Shown in pieces: positions 11,833 through 20,236 of a stretch of 35,799 bases of DNA. Each line of letters starts with the position of its first letter. The stretch's first letter is position 1. Made by a program: the position numbers and the translations under genes. The notes under the pieces were generated by a model. It did not search any database. It was not told the origin of the DNA and worked only from the letters and a program-made list of their open reading frames with translations. The stretch comes from a virus. The stretch lies in the IMG/VR virus record IMGVR_UViG_3300033143_003155, positions 1 through 35,799 of that record; one strand, 5' to 3'.

Positions 11833-12863
11833 TGAGTCTTAGTTATCAAGTTATTTCTGAGGAAGGAAAAATGTTAGCCTTACCTAAGTGGAAGAATACA
11901 AACCACGAAGACAATGTAGCTCTAATGGATCTAATGAGGAGAACTCAGTGGATCAATGAAAGAGAGTTCGACAATGTTTCGTCATTTGCCTTTCATAGGA
12001 AAGTGTTCTATAACGCATGGTGGAATAAGGCAACTACAAAAGCTCGTGGCTTGTTCATGAATAACAAGACAGGTGATATTGTATCTCGCTCATATGATAA
12101 GTTCTTTAATATTGGAGAGCGTAAGGAAACTAATCCTCACCACATTGAAAAGACATTGAAATTTCCTTTGAAAGTTTACATGAAGGAAAATGGCTACCTT
12201 GGGATTGTTGGTTACGATGAAGAAAAGGATGAAATATTTATTTCGTCAAAATCTTCAAAGGAAGGCCCATTTGCAGATCATTTTGAATACATGTTTAACA
12301 AGCACCTTGACACTAAAGGTATAAGGGCTGAGGTTGAGTCATATTTAAAATATGGTAAATGCTCATTTGTTTTTGAAGTTATAGATCCAGTGTTTGATCC
12401 ACATATGATTAAATACAAAGAACCAGGATTGGTCTTGCTTGATATTGTAAATAGAAATGCTATATTTGAGAAGCTTGATTATACTGATTTATTAGAAGCT
12501 GCTCATTACTTCAAATTATTTTATAAAATTAAAACTGTAATAATTCCTAACTTTAAATCATTTGAGGAATGGCATTGTCTTGTCGCTAAGGATATGAACA
12601 ACCATACTGAAGGCGCAGTGATTGAGGCTGCCGATGGGTTCATGTTTAAAGTTAAGTATCCTTATTATGCCTTTTGGAAGTACATGAGATCATGTAAAGA
12701 TAAAATTAGATCACATAGAGTAAAAGGTAAACCAAAACCTCAATTTCAATATGGTGACAATGAAGGTATGGAAGAGTTTATCACATGGGCATTTGAACAA
12801 TCAGATGCAACACTTGAATTAGATATAATTCAGTTAAGGGAGATGTATGCCAACAAAGGTTAA
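11832..12863 (+). CDS. rnlA: RNA ligase, T4 Rnl1 type
   Basis: The 343-residue protein shows ARGLFMNNKTGDIVSRSYDKFFNIGE before motif I, KENGYL with the adenylylated Lys at 118, SSKSSKEGPFADHFEYMF, FVFEVIDPVFDPHMIKY (motif IIIa), TEGAVIEAADG (motif IV) and FKVKYPYY (motif V). These match the Rnl1 family, which seals 5'-phosphate/3'-OH breaks and in T4 repairs tRNA cut by host anticodon nucleases. Length (343) is close to Rnl1 (374). It follows the kinase-phosphatase at TAATG, so the healing and sealing enzymes are translationally coupled. Confidence 0.92.
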   Translation: MSLSYQVISEEGKMLALPKWKNTNHEDNVALMDLMRRTQWINEREFDNVSSFAFHRKVFYNAWWNKATTKARGLFMNNKTGDIVSRSYDKFFNIGERKETNPHHIEKTLKFPLKVYMKENGYLGIVGYDEEKDEIFISSKSSKEGPFADHFEYMFNKHLDTKGIRAEVESYLKYGKCSFVFEVIDPVFDPHMIKYKEPGLVLLDIVNRNAIFEKLDYTDLLEAAHYFKLFYKIKTVIIPNFKSFEEWHCLVAKDMNNHTEGAVIEAADGFMFKVKYPYYAFWKYMRSCKDKIRSHRVKGKPKPQFQYGDNEGMEEFITWAFEQSDATLELDIIQLREMYANKG

Positions 12864-13047
12864 ATACCAATTTTATAAGGTGTTCACTGAAGAAGCAACT
12901 TTTAATATTGACGACAAGCCTAAGATTGAGGCTCATGTTAGGAAACAGATTGAAGATAGAAACCATCCTGACGAAGATAAAAATTACATTTTGAAGTCTA
13001 TTGAATTTATTAATGATGATAAGGTGAAATTTGATGAAAGCGACTAA
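12847..13047 (+). CDS. small acidic protein (66 aa)
   Basis: It overlaps the RNA ligase end by 17 bases and gene 52 by 14 bases. The product (MPTKVKYQFYKVFTEEATFNIDD...) is charged, with a helix KPKIEAHVRKQIEDR and an Asp/Glu-rich tail. No family is recognised. Its position between rnlA and 52 with overlaps on both sides supports it being real. Confidence 0.65.
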   Translation: MPTKVKYQFYKVFTEEATFNIDDKPKIEAHVRKQIEDRNHPDEDKNYILKSIEFINDDKVKFDESD

Positions 13048-14356
13048 TTCTAAAATGGCAGGTGCTGTAACAGTTTCTGATTTTATTGACGGCCCTTATA
13101 AAGACTACTCAAAGTACGTTCTATATAATAGAGCTATTCCTAATTTGATTGATGGTTTAAAGCCGTCACAAAGGAAGATAGTGTACACTGCAACAAGAGT
13201 TGCAAACGGTAAAACAATCAAAACCGCATCCTTAGGTGGTGATGTAATAAGCAAGGCCAATTACCACCACGGTGACGCTTCCCTCAATGCCGCTATCACA
13301 GGCATGGCCCAGACGTTCAATAACAACTTACCTTTGTTATTGGGCGAGGGTTCTTTTGGTTCACGGTTGGTGCCTGAGGCATCAGCCGCACGTTACACGT
13401 CCGTCAAGCTTAATGAGAATTTCAGTAAATATTTTATTGACAATGACATTTTAAAACCTTCACCAGACCCTGAGGATCCTGAGCCACAAACATATTTACC
13501 TATAATCCCATGGGTGTTAGTGAATGGTGTTCGTGGCATTGCGGTAGGTTTTGCAACTGAAATACAACCGCGTGATCCTAAGCTCTTGGTTAAGGTGTGT
13601 AAGGATTATATTGCAGGTAAGAATATTGATAAGGTAGAGTTACCACCTTATTACGAAAGCTTTTATGGTACAATTCAAAAGAATGACAAAGACCAATGGG
13701 AATGTATTGGTAGTTATACGCAGGCTGGATTAAAACTGCGTATAACAGAAGTACCGTTAGGCTATGACATTGAGAAGTATGTCGCAATACTTGATAAGCT
13801 ACAGAGCGAAGGTAAAATAGCTTGTTACACTGAAGACAATAAAACTAAGAGTGGCTTTGATTTTCATGTTACATTAAAACGTGGCTCTAAGCTAACCAAG
13901 AATAAGATCATTACAATGTTCAAGCTTCGCAAGACATTGAATGAGAACCTTACAGTCATTGATGAAAATGGTAATTTGAAAATATTTGATAATCCCGTAG
14001 ACATGGTCAAACAGTTTTGCGACTATAGACTATTACAATACCAGGCTCGTTACGAATGGTACGGAGAACGCGATCAAGATAAGCTGCATTTATTACAAGA
14101 CAAGAGATGCTTCATTAACATGGTCTTGAATGGTACAGTTGATCTTAAAACAACTTCCGCTAAAAAACTAAGAGCATTGCTTGATGGTAAAGGATTTATA
14201 TACATTGAAGAATGTATAAGGATGCCAATATACAAGTTCTGTCAAGATGAAGTTGATGCTCTTAAAGATACACAAAAAGCATTAACCGTCGCCATTAAAA
14301 AGTGGGAAACAATGAATCACAAGAAAGCGTTTATGGAGGATTTGAATAAATGTTAA
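13034..14356 (+). CDS. 52: DNA topoisomerase II medium subunit (gp52)
   Basis: The 440-residue protein matches GyrA/ParC-type breakage-reunion subunits: AIPNLIDGLKPSQRKIVY near the N-terminus, YHHGDASLNAAITGMAQ, LLLGEGSFGSR and ARYTSVKL with the catalytic Tyr near residue 121. Length equals T4 gp52 (442). ATG 13034 is preferred over an in-frame TTG three bases upstream, with AAGGTG as ribosome site. It partners the large subunit encoded from 8773. Confidence 0.95.
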   Translation: MKATNSKMAGAVTVSDFIDGPYKDYSKYVLYNRAIPNLIDGLKPSQRKIVYTATRVANGKTIKTASLGGDVISKANYHHGDASLNAAITGMAQTFNNNLPLLLGEGSFGSRLVPEASAARYTSVKLNENFSKYFIDNDILKPSPDPEDPEPQTYLPIIPWVLVNGVRGIAVGFATEIQPRDPKLLVKVCKDYIAGKNIDKVELPPYYESFYGTIQKNDKDQWECIGSYTQAGLKLRITEVPLGYDIEKYVAILDKLQSEGKIACYTEDNKTKSGFDFHVTLKRGSKLTKNKIITMFKLRKTLNENLTVIDENGNLKIFDNPVDMVKQFCDYRLLQYQARYEWYGERDQDKLHLLQDKRCFINMVLNGTVDLKTTSAKKLRALLDGKGFIYIEECIRMPIYKFCQDEVDALKDTQKALTVAIKKWETMNHKKAFMEDLNKC

Positions 14357-14565
14357 GTCCTAGTGGAAAAATTGAATGGTCTTGTTGTTTTTGCAACTCC
14401 CTTAGTATTAAGAAAGAACGCTACGGTCCTATGGGTCAACAAAACGTAGGCTATTGTAGTGACTGTAAAGGTTGGTGGCCTTGGTCAATGAGACTTAAAT
14501 TGAGTTTTAAAGGTGATCAAAAAAGAATGGACCTTGAGGCAAGAGACATTGCAATACATGAATAG
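14350..14565 (+). CDS. small zinc-ribbon protein (71 aa)
   Basis: It overlaps the end of gene 52 by 7 bases. CCFCNS (residues 12-17) and CSDCKGWW (residues 36-43) form a typical CxxC...CxxC zinc ribbon, followed by a basic helical tail. The ligands suggest nucleic-acid or protein binding; the partner is unknown. It overlaps the next gene by 8 bases. Confidence 0.7.
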   Translation: MLSPSGKIEWSCCFCNSLSIKKERYGPMGQQNVGYCSDCKGWWPWSMRLKLSFKGDQKRMDLEARDIAIHE

Positions 14566-14785
14566 ACGAGAATTTATAACACGAATAGCCCAAGGCACTT
14601 TGTTCATATCAATGCCTAAGATAACACTCTTAGCAGGTGTGTTTCCTGATAACGATAGCGGCGTGTTGGCGTATGATAATGGAAAACCTAATCATGACGC
14701 CGTTGTAGGATCATTATATTTACAAACAGACATACCTGCACATTTGTGGGTTAAAACTGACGAAGCATGGAGACCGTTGAAATGA
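14558..14785 (+). CDS. small protein with twin-arginine-like leader (75 aa)
   Basis: The chosen start ATG 14558 gives MNRREFITRIAQGTLFISMPKITLLAG: an RRxFI twin-arginine motif followed by a hydrophobic stretch, as in Tat signal peptides. The mature part of about 48 residues (VFPDNDSGVLAYDNGKP... LYLQTDIPAHLWVKTDEAWRPLK) resembles the short beta segments that display labels in phage structural proteins, but I cannot assign it. No Tat cleavage site (AxA) is clear. Overlaps follow on both sides. Confidence 0.6.
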   Translation: MNRREFITRIAQGTLFISMPKITLLAGVFPDNDSGVLAYDNGKPNHDAVVGSLYLQTDIPAHLWVKTDEAWRPLK

Positions 14786-15279
14786 CAGAATTAAGAGCTT
14801 ACTTTTTTGGCAATATGTATTTGTCTTCAATACAGCAAGGCATCCAAGCCGCACATGTTGTAGGTAATATGGCTACTCGTTATTGGGGCATGGAACACAA
14901 TGCTGGTGGGATGTTTCATGAGTGGGCAGAGAACCATGAAACTATTATTTTATTAAATGGTGGTTATGCAGAGAACATATATGACCTTAACAGGTTCTTT
15001 GATGAAGGTGAACATGCTTACCCATACGAAATGTTTAATGAAAGTAAACAAGCGTTAGACGGTGCTGTAACATGCACAGGTATTATCCTACCAGAGAAGA
15101 TTTATGAAGGCGCTAAGGTGATGCGTAAACTTAGTAAACAATCTTGGCAGTATACTCTGTTTTCTGACAAACGTATCCTACGTGTTTATTTAGGGGACAA
15201 TGATGAAGAGAAAATTAAATATACAGAGTGGGAAGTTGAATTAATGCAAAGGCTTAATAGATTTAGGTTGGCAATATGA
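14782..15279 (+). CDS. conserved phage protein, possibly PTH2-like (165 aa)
   Basis: The start is ATG 14782 in an ATGA overlap. The N-terminus (ELRAYFFGNMYLSSIQQGIQAAHVVGNMA) resembles the first strand-helix unit of type 2 peptidyl-tRNA hydrolases, where a Q-A-A-H segment is typical. The rest (HETIILLNGGYAENIYDLNRFFDE, then TGIILPEKIYEG) is compatible with an alpha/beta fold, but I cannot confirm catalytic residues. The assignment is tentative; it may only share the fold. Confidence 0.5.
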   Translation: MTELRAYFFGNMYLSSIQQGIQAAHVVGNMATRYWGMEHNAGGMFHEWAENHETIILLNGGYAENIYDLNRFFDEGEHAYPYEMFNESKQALDGAVTCTGIILPEKIYEGAKVMRKLSKQSWQYTLFSDKRILRVYLGDNDEEKIKYTEWEVELMQRLNRFRLAI

Positions 15280-15482
15280 GTATTCTTAAAAAACTAAGAA
15301 GTAGTATTAATCATGCCTTAGAAACAAAGCATATTAAATATGCAGATGTAATGGTAGATGCTATCAAGGAGATTGGTATTTTACATGCGGCATTTGAACA
15401 TGATTTTCAACAAGGCCCTATGGGCAATCTAAAATGTGACTTATGCACTTTTACTAAGGAGCACGAAATTCATGAGCATTAA
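15276..15482 (+). CDS. hypothetical protein with C-terminal Cys/His cluster (68 aa)
   Basis: It starts in an ATGA overlap. The N-terminal two thirds are helical. The end, GNLKCDLCTFTKEHEIHEH, offers CxxC plus several His and could hold one zinc ion. No family is recognised. It overlaps the next gene by 11 bases. Confidence 0.65.
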   Translation: MSILKKLRSSINHALETKHIKYADVMVDAIKEIGILHAAFEHDFQQGPMGNLKCDLCTFTKEHEIHEH

Positions 15483-15651
15483 CGCATCGTTGAGATTGTT
15501 CATACCAAAAGTTGGAATGGCTGTATTGCAGACTAGAGAAATTGAACAGGTGATTGACCTTAGAGACGGTTACGGTGGACAAGATATAATTTGGAGTGAT
15601 TGGGAAGATGTGCCAGTAGTGCGCGAGGGTGATAATGACGAACAAAATTAG
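15472..15651 (+). CDS. hypothetical protein (59 aa)
   Basis: ATG 15472 has AAGGAG about 10 bases upstream and is preferred over an upstream start inside the previous gene. The sequence (MSINASLRLFIPKVGMAVLQTREIEQVIDLRDGYGG...) appears beta-rich and ends in an acidic tail. No family is recognised. It overlaps the phosphoribosyltransferase gene. Confidence 0.6.
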   Translation: MSINASLRLFIPKVGMAVLQTREIEQVIDLRDGYGGQDIIWSDWEDVPVVREGDNDEQN

Positions 15652-16111
15652 GTCAATGGATTGGGACCGTATACAAAATATTGCGACCAGCCTCGTTGAA
15701 AACAATTATTTTAAGGACATAGAGTATGTCTTAGCCATTGCCGAAGGTGGTATTCAATTCGCACACATGATAGCCGCAGGATTAGGCGTACCAAGATTTA
15801 ATGTTGTGTATTCATCTAAGATGGGTAATGGCGGCGGCAAAAAACGTCCTTACTTCCCAACGTTTAGATACCGTAACATTTTATTAGTTGATGATATTAT
15901 AGATACAGGACATACAATAAAAGATGTACATGATCACTACTCTTTAAAAGGTAATAAGATAACAACATGCGTTTTATATTTCAACGATGACAATGAGGCT
16001 CGGGTAGGCCACGACCGTTGCGGTCAAATTTATTATTCAGAAGAACTAAACAAAAACTATAAACCGTGGATAGTGTTTCCGTGGGAAGACGAATGGGACT
16101 ATACAAAATGA
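15635..16111 (+). CDS. phosphoribosyltransferase-family protein (158 aa)
   Basis: Type I phosphoribosyltransferases are recognised by the PRPP-binding loop, here ILLVDDIIDTGHT at about residues 84-96, and by a preceding IAEGGIQFAHMIA segment that corresponds to the first phosphate loop. The acceptor base (a nucleobase, or none if regulatory) is not visible. ATG 15635 is preferred to GTG 15629 because of its spacing to GAGG. It lies among nucleotide and DNA genes, so a salvage role is plausible. The end overlaps rnh (ATGA). Confidence 0.82.
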   Translation: MTNKIRSMDWDRIQNIATSLVENNYFKDIEYVLAIAEGGIQFAHMIAAGLGVPRFNVVYSSKMGNGGGKKRPYFPTFRYRNILLVDDIIDTGHTIKDVHDHYSLKGNKITTCVLYFNDDNEARVGHDRCGQIYYSEELNKNYKPWIVFPWEDEWDYTK

Positions 16112-16953
16112 TATTAGTAGACTTTAGTCAAGTAATTATTTCTAACTTAATGCAATCAATAAAACAAATTGATAAGGTTGATGAAGACTTCCTTAGGCAT
16201 ATGATATTCAACTCTATCCGTTATTACAAGAGCAAGTTCAAAAACAAGTACGGTGAGAAGGTGGTGATATGCTGTGACTCTAGACATTACTGGAGGAAAG
16301 ACGTATTCCCTCATTACAAAGCCAGCCGTAAGAAGGGTCGTGAAGATAGTGGCCTTGATTGGAACGAAATATTTGGTATTTTGAATCAAGTCAAAGCAGG
16401 CATGAAAGAACACTCACCTTACATTGTCCTTGAGGTTGATGGTTGCGAGGCAGATGATATAATTGGCGTGTTGGCTAAAACACAACATACCGAAGGCCCA
16501 ATCATGATTGTCTCAGGTGATAAGGACTTTAAACAATTACAGCGATTCAAGAATGTCAGTCAGTTTAGCCCAGTGATGAAGAAGATGCTCGTTGAGAAGA
16601 ATCCAAAACGCTATCTCATAGAGCACATTATGCGCGGTGACGGTGGTGATGGTATTCCCAACTTCCTTTCACCAGCAGATTCTTTTGTCACAGGAACCAG
16701 ACAGAAAGCCCTTGCTAAGAAAAAGGTTGATAAATGGGTCGAACAGAACCCAACTATGTTCTGTAATGACTTTATGCTCCATAGGTATAAAGAAAATGAG
16801 AAATTAGTGGATTTGGCCTTTACACCAGACCGCTACCGTGATATAATACTGACTGAATACGGAAATGGGGCCCTTGGTAATAAAGGTAAATTACTGTCCT
16901 ATTTCATGAAGAACGGCATGCGTTATTTAATTGACAAAATTGAGGAGTTTTAA
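16108..16953 (+). CDS. rnh: RNase H / 5'-3' exonuclease of T4 type
   Basis: The 281-residue product matches the T4 RNase H (FEN-1 family) layout: LVDFSQ at the N-terminus (first metal Asp), ICCDSRHYWRKDVFPHYKASRK near residues 52-73, LEVDGCEADDIIG near 110-122 and SGDKDFKQLQ near 135-144, then GDGGDGIPN (helix-hairpin-helix region). It removes RNA primers from Okazaki fragments, acting with gp32 and DNA ligase, both encoded here. The start is ATG 16108 in an ATGA overlap with the phosphoribosyltransferase gene. T4 RNase H is 305 residues. Confidence 0.93.
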   Translation: MILVDFSQVIISNLMQSIKQIDKVDEDFLRHMIFNSIRYYKSKFKNKYGEKVVICCDSRHYWRKDVFPHYKASRKKGREDSGLDWNEIFGILNQVKAGMKEHSPYIVLEVDGCEADDIIGVLAKTQHTEGPIMIVSGDKDFKQLQRFKNVSQFSPVMKKMLVEKNPKRYLIEHIMRGDGGDGIPNFLSPADSFVTGTRQKALAKKKVDKWVEQNPTMFCNDFMLHRYKENEKLVDLAFTPDRYRDIILTEYGNGALGNKGKLLSYFMKNGMRYLIDKIEEF

Positions 16954-16955
16954 AA

Positions 16956-18311
16956 ATGGCAAGAGTACATATATCAAAGATCTTTGAAGAGCTTGAGCAT
17001 ACCTCAGGTCGTAACGATAAGATTGCGATACTGAAACGTGAAAGGGATAAGAATAACACAATACTAAAAGACGTCTTCAGGGCAGCATTAGACCCATTCA
17101 AAGTTTATGGTATCAAGAAAATCCCTGATTATAAATCAAGCGGCCGTGGATCAAATATCAATCTATTGAAGGCTATCAAAATGCTTGACGGTTTTCATGA
17201 CCGTGTCTACACAGGCAATAGAGCTACCAATCAACTACAATTCATTCTTGAAAATCTAGCAGATGATGAAGGGTTTGTCATTGAACGTATTATAGGTCGT
17301 GATATGAAGGTGGGTGTACTTGCCAGCACTGTTAATAAGGTGTGGCCTAAGTTAATTCCTGTTTACCCTGTTATGCTATGTTCGGCGTATGACGAAAAAG
17401 CAATTAAAAAAATCACCTATCCTGGTGTAGTTCAACAAAAATGTGACGGAATGCGCGTCAACTTTATTATCGAAAACGGTAAGATGGATGTACGTTCAAG
17501 AAATGGTAAACCAATTGACCTTCACGGTCATATGTCTCGCCAGTTTGCTAAAATGTCAGCAGGTAATAATTTCATGTATGATGGTGAATTACTTGTCCTA
17601 TCAGAAGATGGTAAATCTTACTTATCACGTAAGAAAGGTAATGGCATTATAAACAAAGCAATGAAAGGAACGTTGCCTGTTGAACAGATCAAACGTGTTG
17701 TTGTTGTGTTATGGGACGTTATAGACTTAGCATCATTTCATGCGGGAATTGAAGATGCACATTATAGCACAAGATGGAAATTCTTACAGTCAATTCAAAG
17801 TAAATTGAAAAGTGATCTTGTTAGGCTTGTTCCTACTCAAGAAGTACATAACATAGATGAAGCTTATGATTTTTACATGGACATCATCCGAGATGGTGGT
17901 GAAGGTGCTATCCTTAAAAACTGGGCTAGCCCATGGGAAAACAAACGAAGCAAGCATCAAATCAAAATGAAGGTTGAGGATGAATGTGACCTAAAAATAG
18001 TATCCCTCGTGGAAGGCGAGGGGAAACATGCGGGAAAGTTGGGAAGCTTTGCTTGTTCATCTGCCGATGGGTTACTAAAGGTAAACGTTGGTTCAGGCTT
18101 TTCAGACGCAGAGCGAAAGCAATATTGGGATCCTAGTGTAGTAGGTAAAGTTGTTGCTGTCAAGTTCAATGAAGTTATTGAGTCTGAGGGTAGTGACATT
18201 AAACGTTTATTTTTACCAATATTCTTAGAAGTACGTGAAGATAAAACGGAAGCTGATACACTTGCAAAAATTGAGGCAGAGGCTTCAATAAAGGTTAGAC
18301 CTAAAAGTTAA
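16956..18311 (+). CDS. 30: ATP-dependent DNA ligase (gp30)
   Basis: The 451-residue protein carries motif I QKCDGMR with the adenylylated Lys at 162 (T4 ligase uses Lys159), DGELL (motif III), EGAILKN (motif IV) and KMKVEDECDLKIV (motif V into the OB domain). The N-terminal region is helical (ILKRERDKNNTILKDVFRAAL) as in T4 gp30. It joins Okazaki fragments after RNase H action. It starts 2 bases after rnh and overlaps the exonuclease gene by one base, so the three form one unit. Confidence 0.95.
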   Translation: MARVHISKIFEELEHTSGRNDKIAILKRERDKNNTILKDVFRAALDPFKVYGIKKIPDYKSSGRGSNINLLKAIKMLDGFHDRVYTGNRATNQLQFILENLADDEGFVIERIIGRDMKVGVLASTVNKVWPKLIPVYPVMLCSAYDEKAIKKITYPGVVQQKCDGMRVNFIIENGKMDVRSRNGKPIDLHGHMSRQFAKMSAGNNFMYDGELLVLSEDGKSYLSRKKGNGIINKAMKGTLPVEQIKRVVVVLWDVIDLASFHAGIEDAHYSTRWKFLQSIQSKLKSDLVRLVPTQEVHNIDEAYDFYMDIIRDGGEGAILKNWASPWENKRSKHQIKMKVEDECDLKIVSLVEGEGKHAGKLGSFACSSADGLLKVNVGSGFSDAERKQYWDPSVVGKVVAVKFNEVIESEGSDIKRLFLPIFLEVREDKTEADTLAKIEAEASIKVRPKS

Positions 18312-19012
18312 TGTCATTTGCTGCAATGAAAGCAGGGCATGCTCGCCCTCACTTTCAACATAAGAAGTTTAATTTTGAAGAAGTACAGACCATTGAAGGT
18401 GATGTAAGGCTGTACCAAACTCCAAAGGGGAATTATCCTTCAATCACTTCTATACTAGGTGTTGACCCAGCAAAGTTTAAGATACTTGAAAAATGGCGCA
18501 AACGTTTAGGATACGATGTAGCTGCAAAGGAAACTAAACGTTGTGCTGACCGTGGGACGGCTGTTCATGACTTGATTGAGAAATATGTTAAGAATGTTCC
18601 TAACTACGAGGAAGGCCACACTGCTAAAAACATTGGTTTATTCAATCGCAGCAGGAGCGCGGTTAACAAGCTAAATAACGTGGTTGCACAAGAGATACCT
18701 CTATACAGCCATGCTCTAAAACTAGCTGGTAGGGTTGATTACATAGGCGAGTATTGCGGTATACCTTCAGTGGTTGATTTTAAAACCTCAACCAAAGAAA
18801 AGAAGTATGAATGGATAACAGATTACTTCATTCAAGGAACTGCATACTCATACATGTTCGAGGAAATGTTTGGCTACGCTGTTAAGAACATTGTTGTGTT
18901 AATTGTTGTTGAAGGATTAACAGTCCCACAAGTATTTCAAGTTAATAGAGTTGACTATAGAGACCTACTGATTGAGAAGATAAAGTTTTATAGGAGTTTG
19001 CATAATGGGTAA
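18311..19012 (+). CDS. PD-(D/E)XK exonuclease (RecB/MGME1-like)
   Basis: The 233-residue product has YPSITSILG near residue 37, RGTAVHDLIEKY near 78-89 (the His before motif I), AGRVDYIGEY near 136-145 and SVVDFKTSTK near 150-159, giving the D...(D/E)xK core, then an IQGTAYSYMFEEMFG helix with the QxxxY element. This is the pattern of RecB/Cas4/MGME1-type nucleases that act on DNA ends or flaps. It sits directly after DNA ligase. It has no Fe-S cysteines. Confidence 0.82.
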   Translation: MSFAAMKAGHARPHFQHKKFNFEEVQTIEGDVRLYQTPKGNYPSITSILGVDPAKFKILEKWRKRLGYDVAAKETKRCADRGTAVHDLIEKYVKNVPNYEEGHTAKNIGLFNRSRSAVNKLNNVVAQEIPLYSHALKLAGRVDYIGEYCGIPSVVDFKTSTKEKKYEWITDYFIQGTAYSYMFEEMFGYAVKNIVVLIVVEGLTVPQVFQVNRVDYRDLLIEKIKFYRSLHNG

Positions 19013-19157
19013 AGGTGATAAACGTAGACCAAAACAAATTAGTATGGAAGAGAATGATCTGCGTTTTGAATTAGCGTTTAAGACTAAAGATAACCCAGAA
19101 CGTAAAGAAGAGATATTGAAAATATTAAATCAAATAGAAGAGGATAAAAAGAAATGA
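19005..19157 (+). CDS. small charged protein (50 aa)
   Basis: ATG 19005 overlaps the exonuclease end by 8 bases and the stop at 19155-19157 overlaps the next ATG. The product (MGKGDKRRPKQISMEEND... ILKILNQIEEDKKK) is highly charged and probably helical. No family is recognised. Confidence 0.6.
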   Translation: MGKGDKRRPKQISMEENDLRFELAFKTKDNPERKEEILKILNQIEEDKKK

Positions 19158-19354
19158 AGAAGATTATATTAGCACTAGCATTATTCATGGTCGCAGGTGC
19201 AGCAAACGCGGCATGGTGTAGAGCTGAATCACCTAGTGGTTTTGGTGTGGGTTATGCATTTACAATTCCTGAGGCTTGTGGTATCGCCTTGGCTCAATGC
19301 TCAAATAATACACCTTATTGGCAGTATTGCGGTGTAGTTAGTTCAGGTTATTAA
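19154..19354 (+). CDS. secreted small Cys protein (66 aa; mature about 47)
   Basis: It has a textbook Sec signal peptide: MKKIILALALFMVAGAANA followed by AWC, with ANA as the cleavage site. The mature part has four Cys and the pattern GFGVGYAFTIPEACGIALAQC, resembling the Trp/Gly and Ala/Cys pattern of DUF4189-like periplasmic domains. It would be exported to the periplasm with two disulphides. A function there is unknown. A 22-base gap follows. Confidence 0.75.
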   Translation: MKKIILALALFMVAGAANAAWCRAESPSGFGVGYAFTIPEACGIALAQCSNNTPYWQYCGVVSSGY

Positions 19355-19376
19355 TAAAACAAAAGAGAGAAAGTAA

Positions 19377-19664
19377 ATGAATGTAAGATATGTTAAGTTA
19401 AGTCATGGCGAGGATTTTATCGCCGAGGTTGAAGAGACTGACGAAGGTTATGTTATGACAAACCCTTCAAGTCTTGCACCACACCCAGATCAGCAAGGAC
19501 AATTTATTTTAGTTCCTTGGGCACCTTATTCAATGGATCGTCAATTTGAATTTGATAAAGATCAAGTGCTGTTTATTAAGAATGCACAGGAAGACATTAC
19601 CAATGCATTTGCACAAACGTTCGGTGGGATCGTAACACCAAACAAGAAGCTAATCTTGAGTTAG
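19377..19664 (+). CDS. conserved phage protein, Sm/Lsm-like pattern (95 aa)
   Basis: The start has AGAGAGAAAG upstream. The sequence VRYVKLSHGEDFIAEVEETDEGYVMTNP, then LVPWAPYSMD and VLFIKNAQEDITNAFAQTFGGIV, has the strand order of Sm-like small beta barrels and recalls conserved proteins of T4-like marine phages. RNA binding is possible but not shown. It is followed without a gap by the next gene. Confidence 0.6.
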   Translation: MNVRYVKLSHGEDFIAEVEETDEGYVMTNPSSLAPHPDQQGQFILVPWAPYSMDRQFEFDKDQVLFIKNAQEDITNAFAQTFGGIVTPNKKLILS

Positions 19665-19910
19665 ATGGAAACTAATACTTCCTTAATCCCTGTTGGTCGC
19701 TTCTGCTATAGCCGTGAGAAGCTTGTAGTAGATGGTAAACGCGTTCTTAAGCGCAAGCCATGTCCATATTGGTCAAAGAGGCCTTATCAACCATCGCAGA
19801 TGGATGGTTTTTGTGCTTACTTGATGCAAGGCGACTGGCAGGGTAAAGGAAAATTTAATTTATTATGGGATCAGGTTAAAAGTTGTGATATTAACCTGAA
19901 GGAAAAATAA
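19665..19910 (+). CDS. conserved phage protein with Cys/Trp signature (81 aa)
   Basis: ATG 19665 directly follows the TAG of the gene upstream. The signature CPYWSKRPYQPSQMDGFCAYLMQGDW followed by LLWDQVKSCDIN looks like a conserved phage family that I recall but cannot name functionally. Four Cys suggest metal binding or structural sites. Confidence 0.65.
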   Translation: METNTSLIPVGRFCYSREKLVVDGKRVLKRKPCPYWSKRPYQPSQMDGFCAYLMQGDWQGKGKFNLLWDQVKSCDINLKEK

Positions 19911-19913
19911 ACC

Positions 19914-20210
19914 GTGTATCAGGCCGCCATAAATAATAATATGAATAAACAAATCGTAGATGATATTATAGGATACCCATTATCACAAATTGAACATGAC
20001 ATAGAACACGGCGTTGCTGAATCAGGCTTCTATGCTAATGATCACGAAAAGAGATGGGAGATATGGTACGTTAGTGACGACGGTCTTACGACTGACTTGC
20101 TAGGGTTTTGTAACTATAACTTAGGTATTGAGATCAAAGAATATTGGAAGCTTGAGTTTTACCAAAGATGGAATGGATTGAGAAACGACATGCCAGGATG
20201 GCCTTGTTAA
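19914..20210 (+). CDS. hypothetical protein (98 aa)
   Basis: GTG 19914 has GAAGGAAAAA upstream and is taken as the start; ATG 19941 (MNKQIVDD...) is a possible internal alternative without a good ribosome site. The product contains several Trp residues (RWEIWYVSDDG, EYWKLEFYQRWNGL) and acidic patches. No family is recognised. Confidence 0.6.
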   Translation: MYQAAINNNMNKQIVDDIIGYPLSQIEHDIEHGVAESGFYANDHEKRWEIWYVSDDGLTTDLLGFCNYNLGIEIKEYWKLEFYQRWNGLRNDMPGWPC

Positions 20211-20236
20211 ATTAATTTTATTTTGGAGTCTACAGT

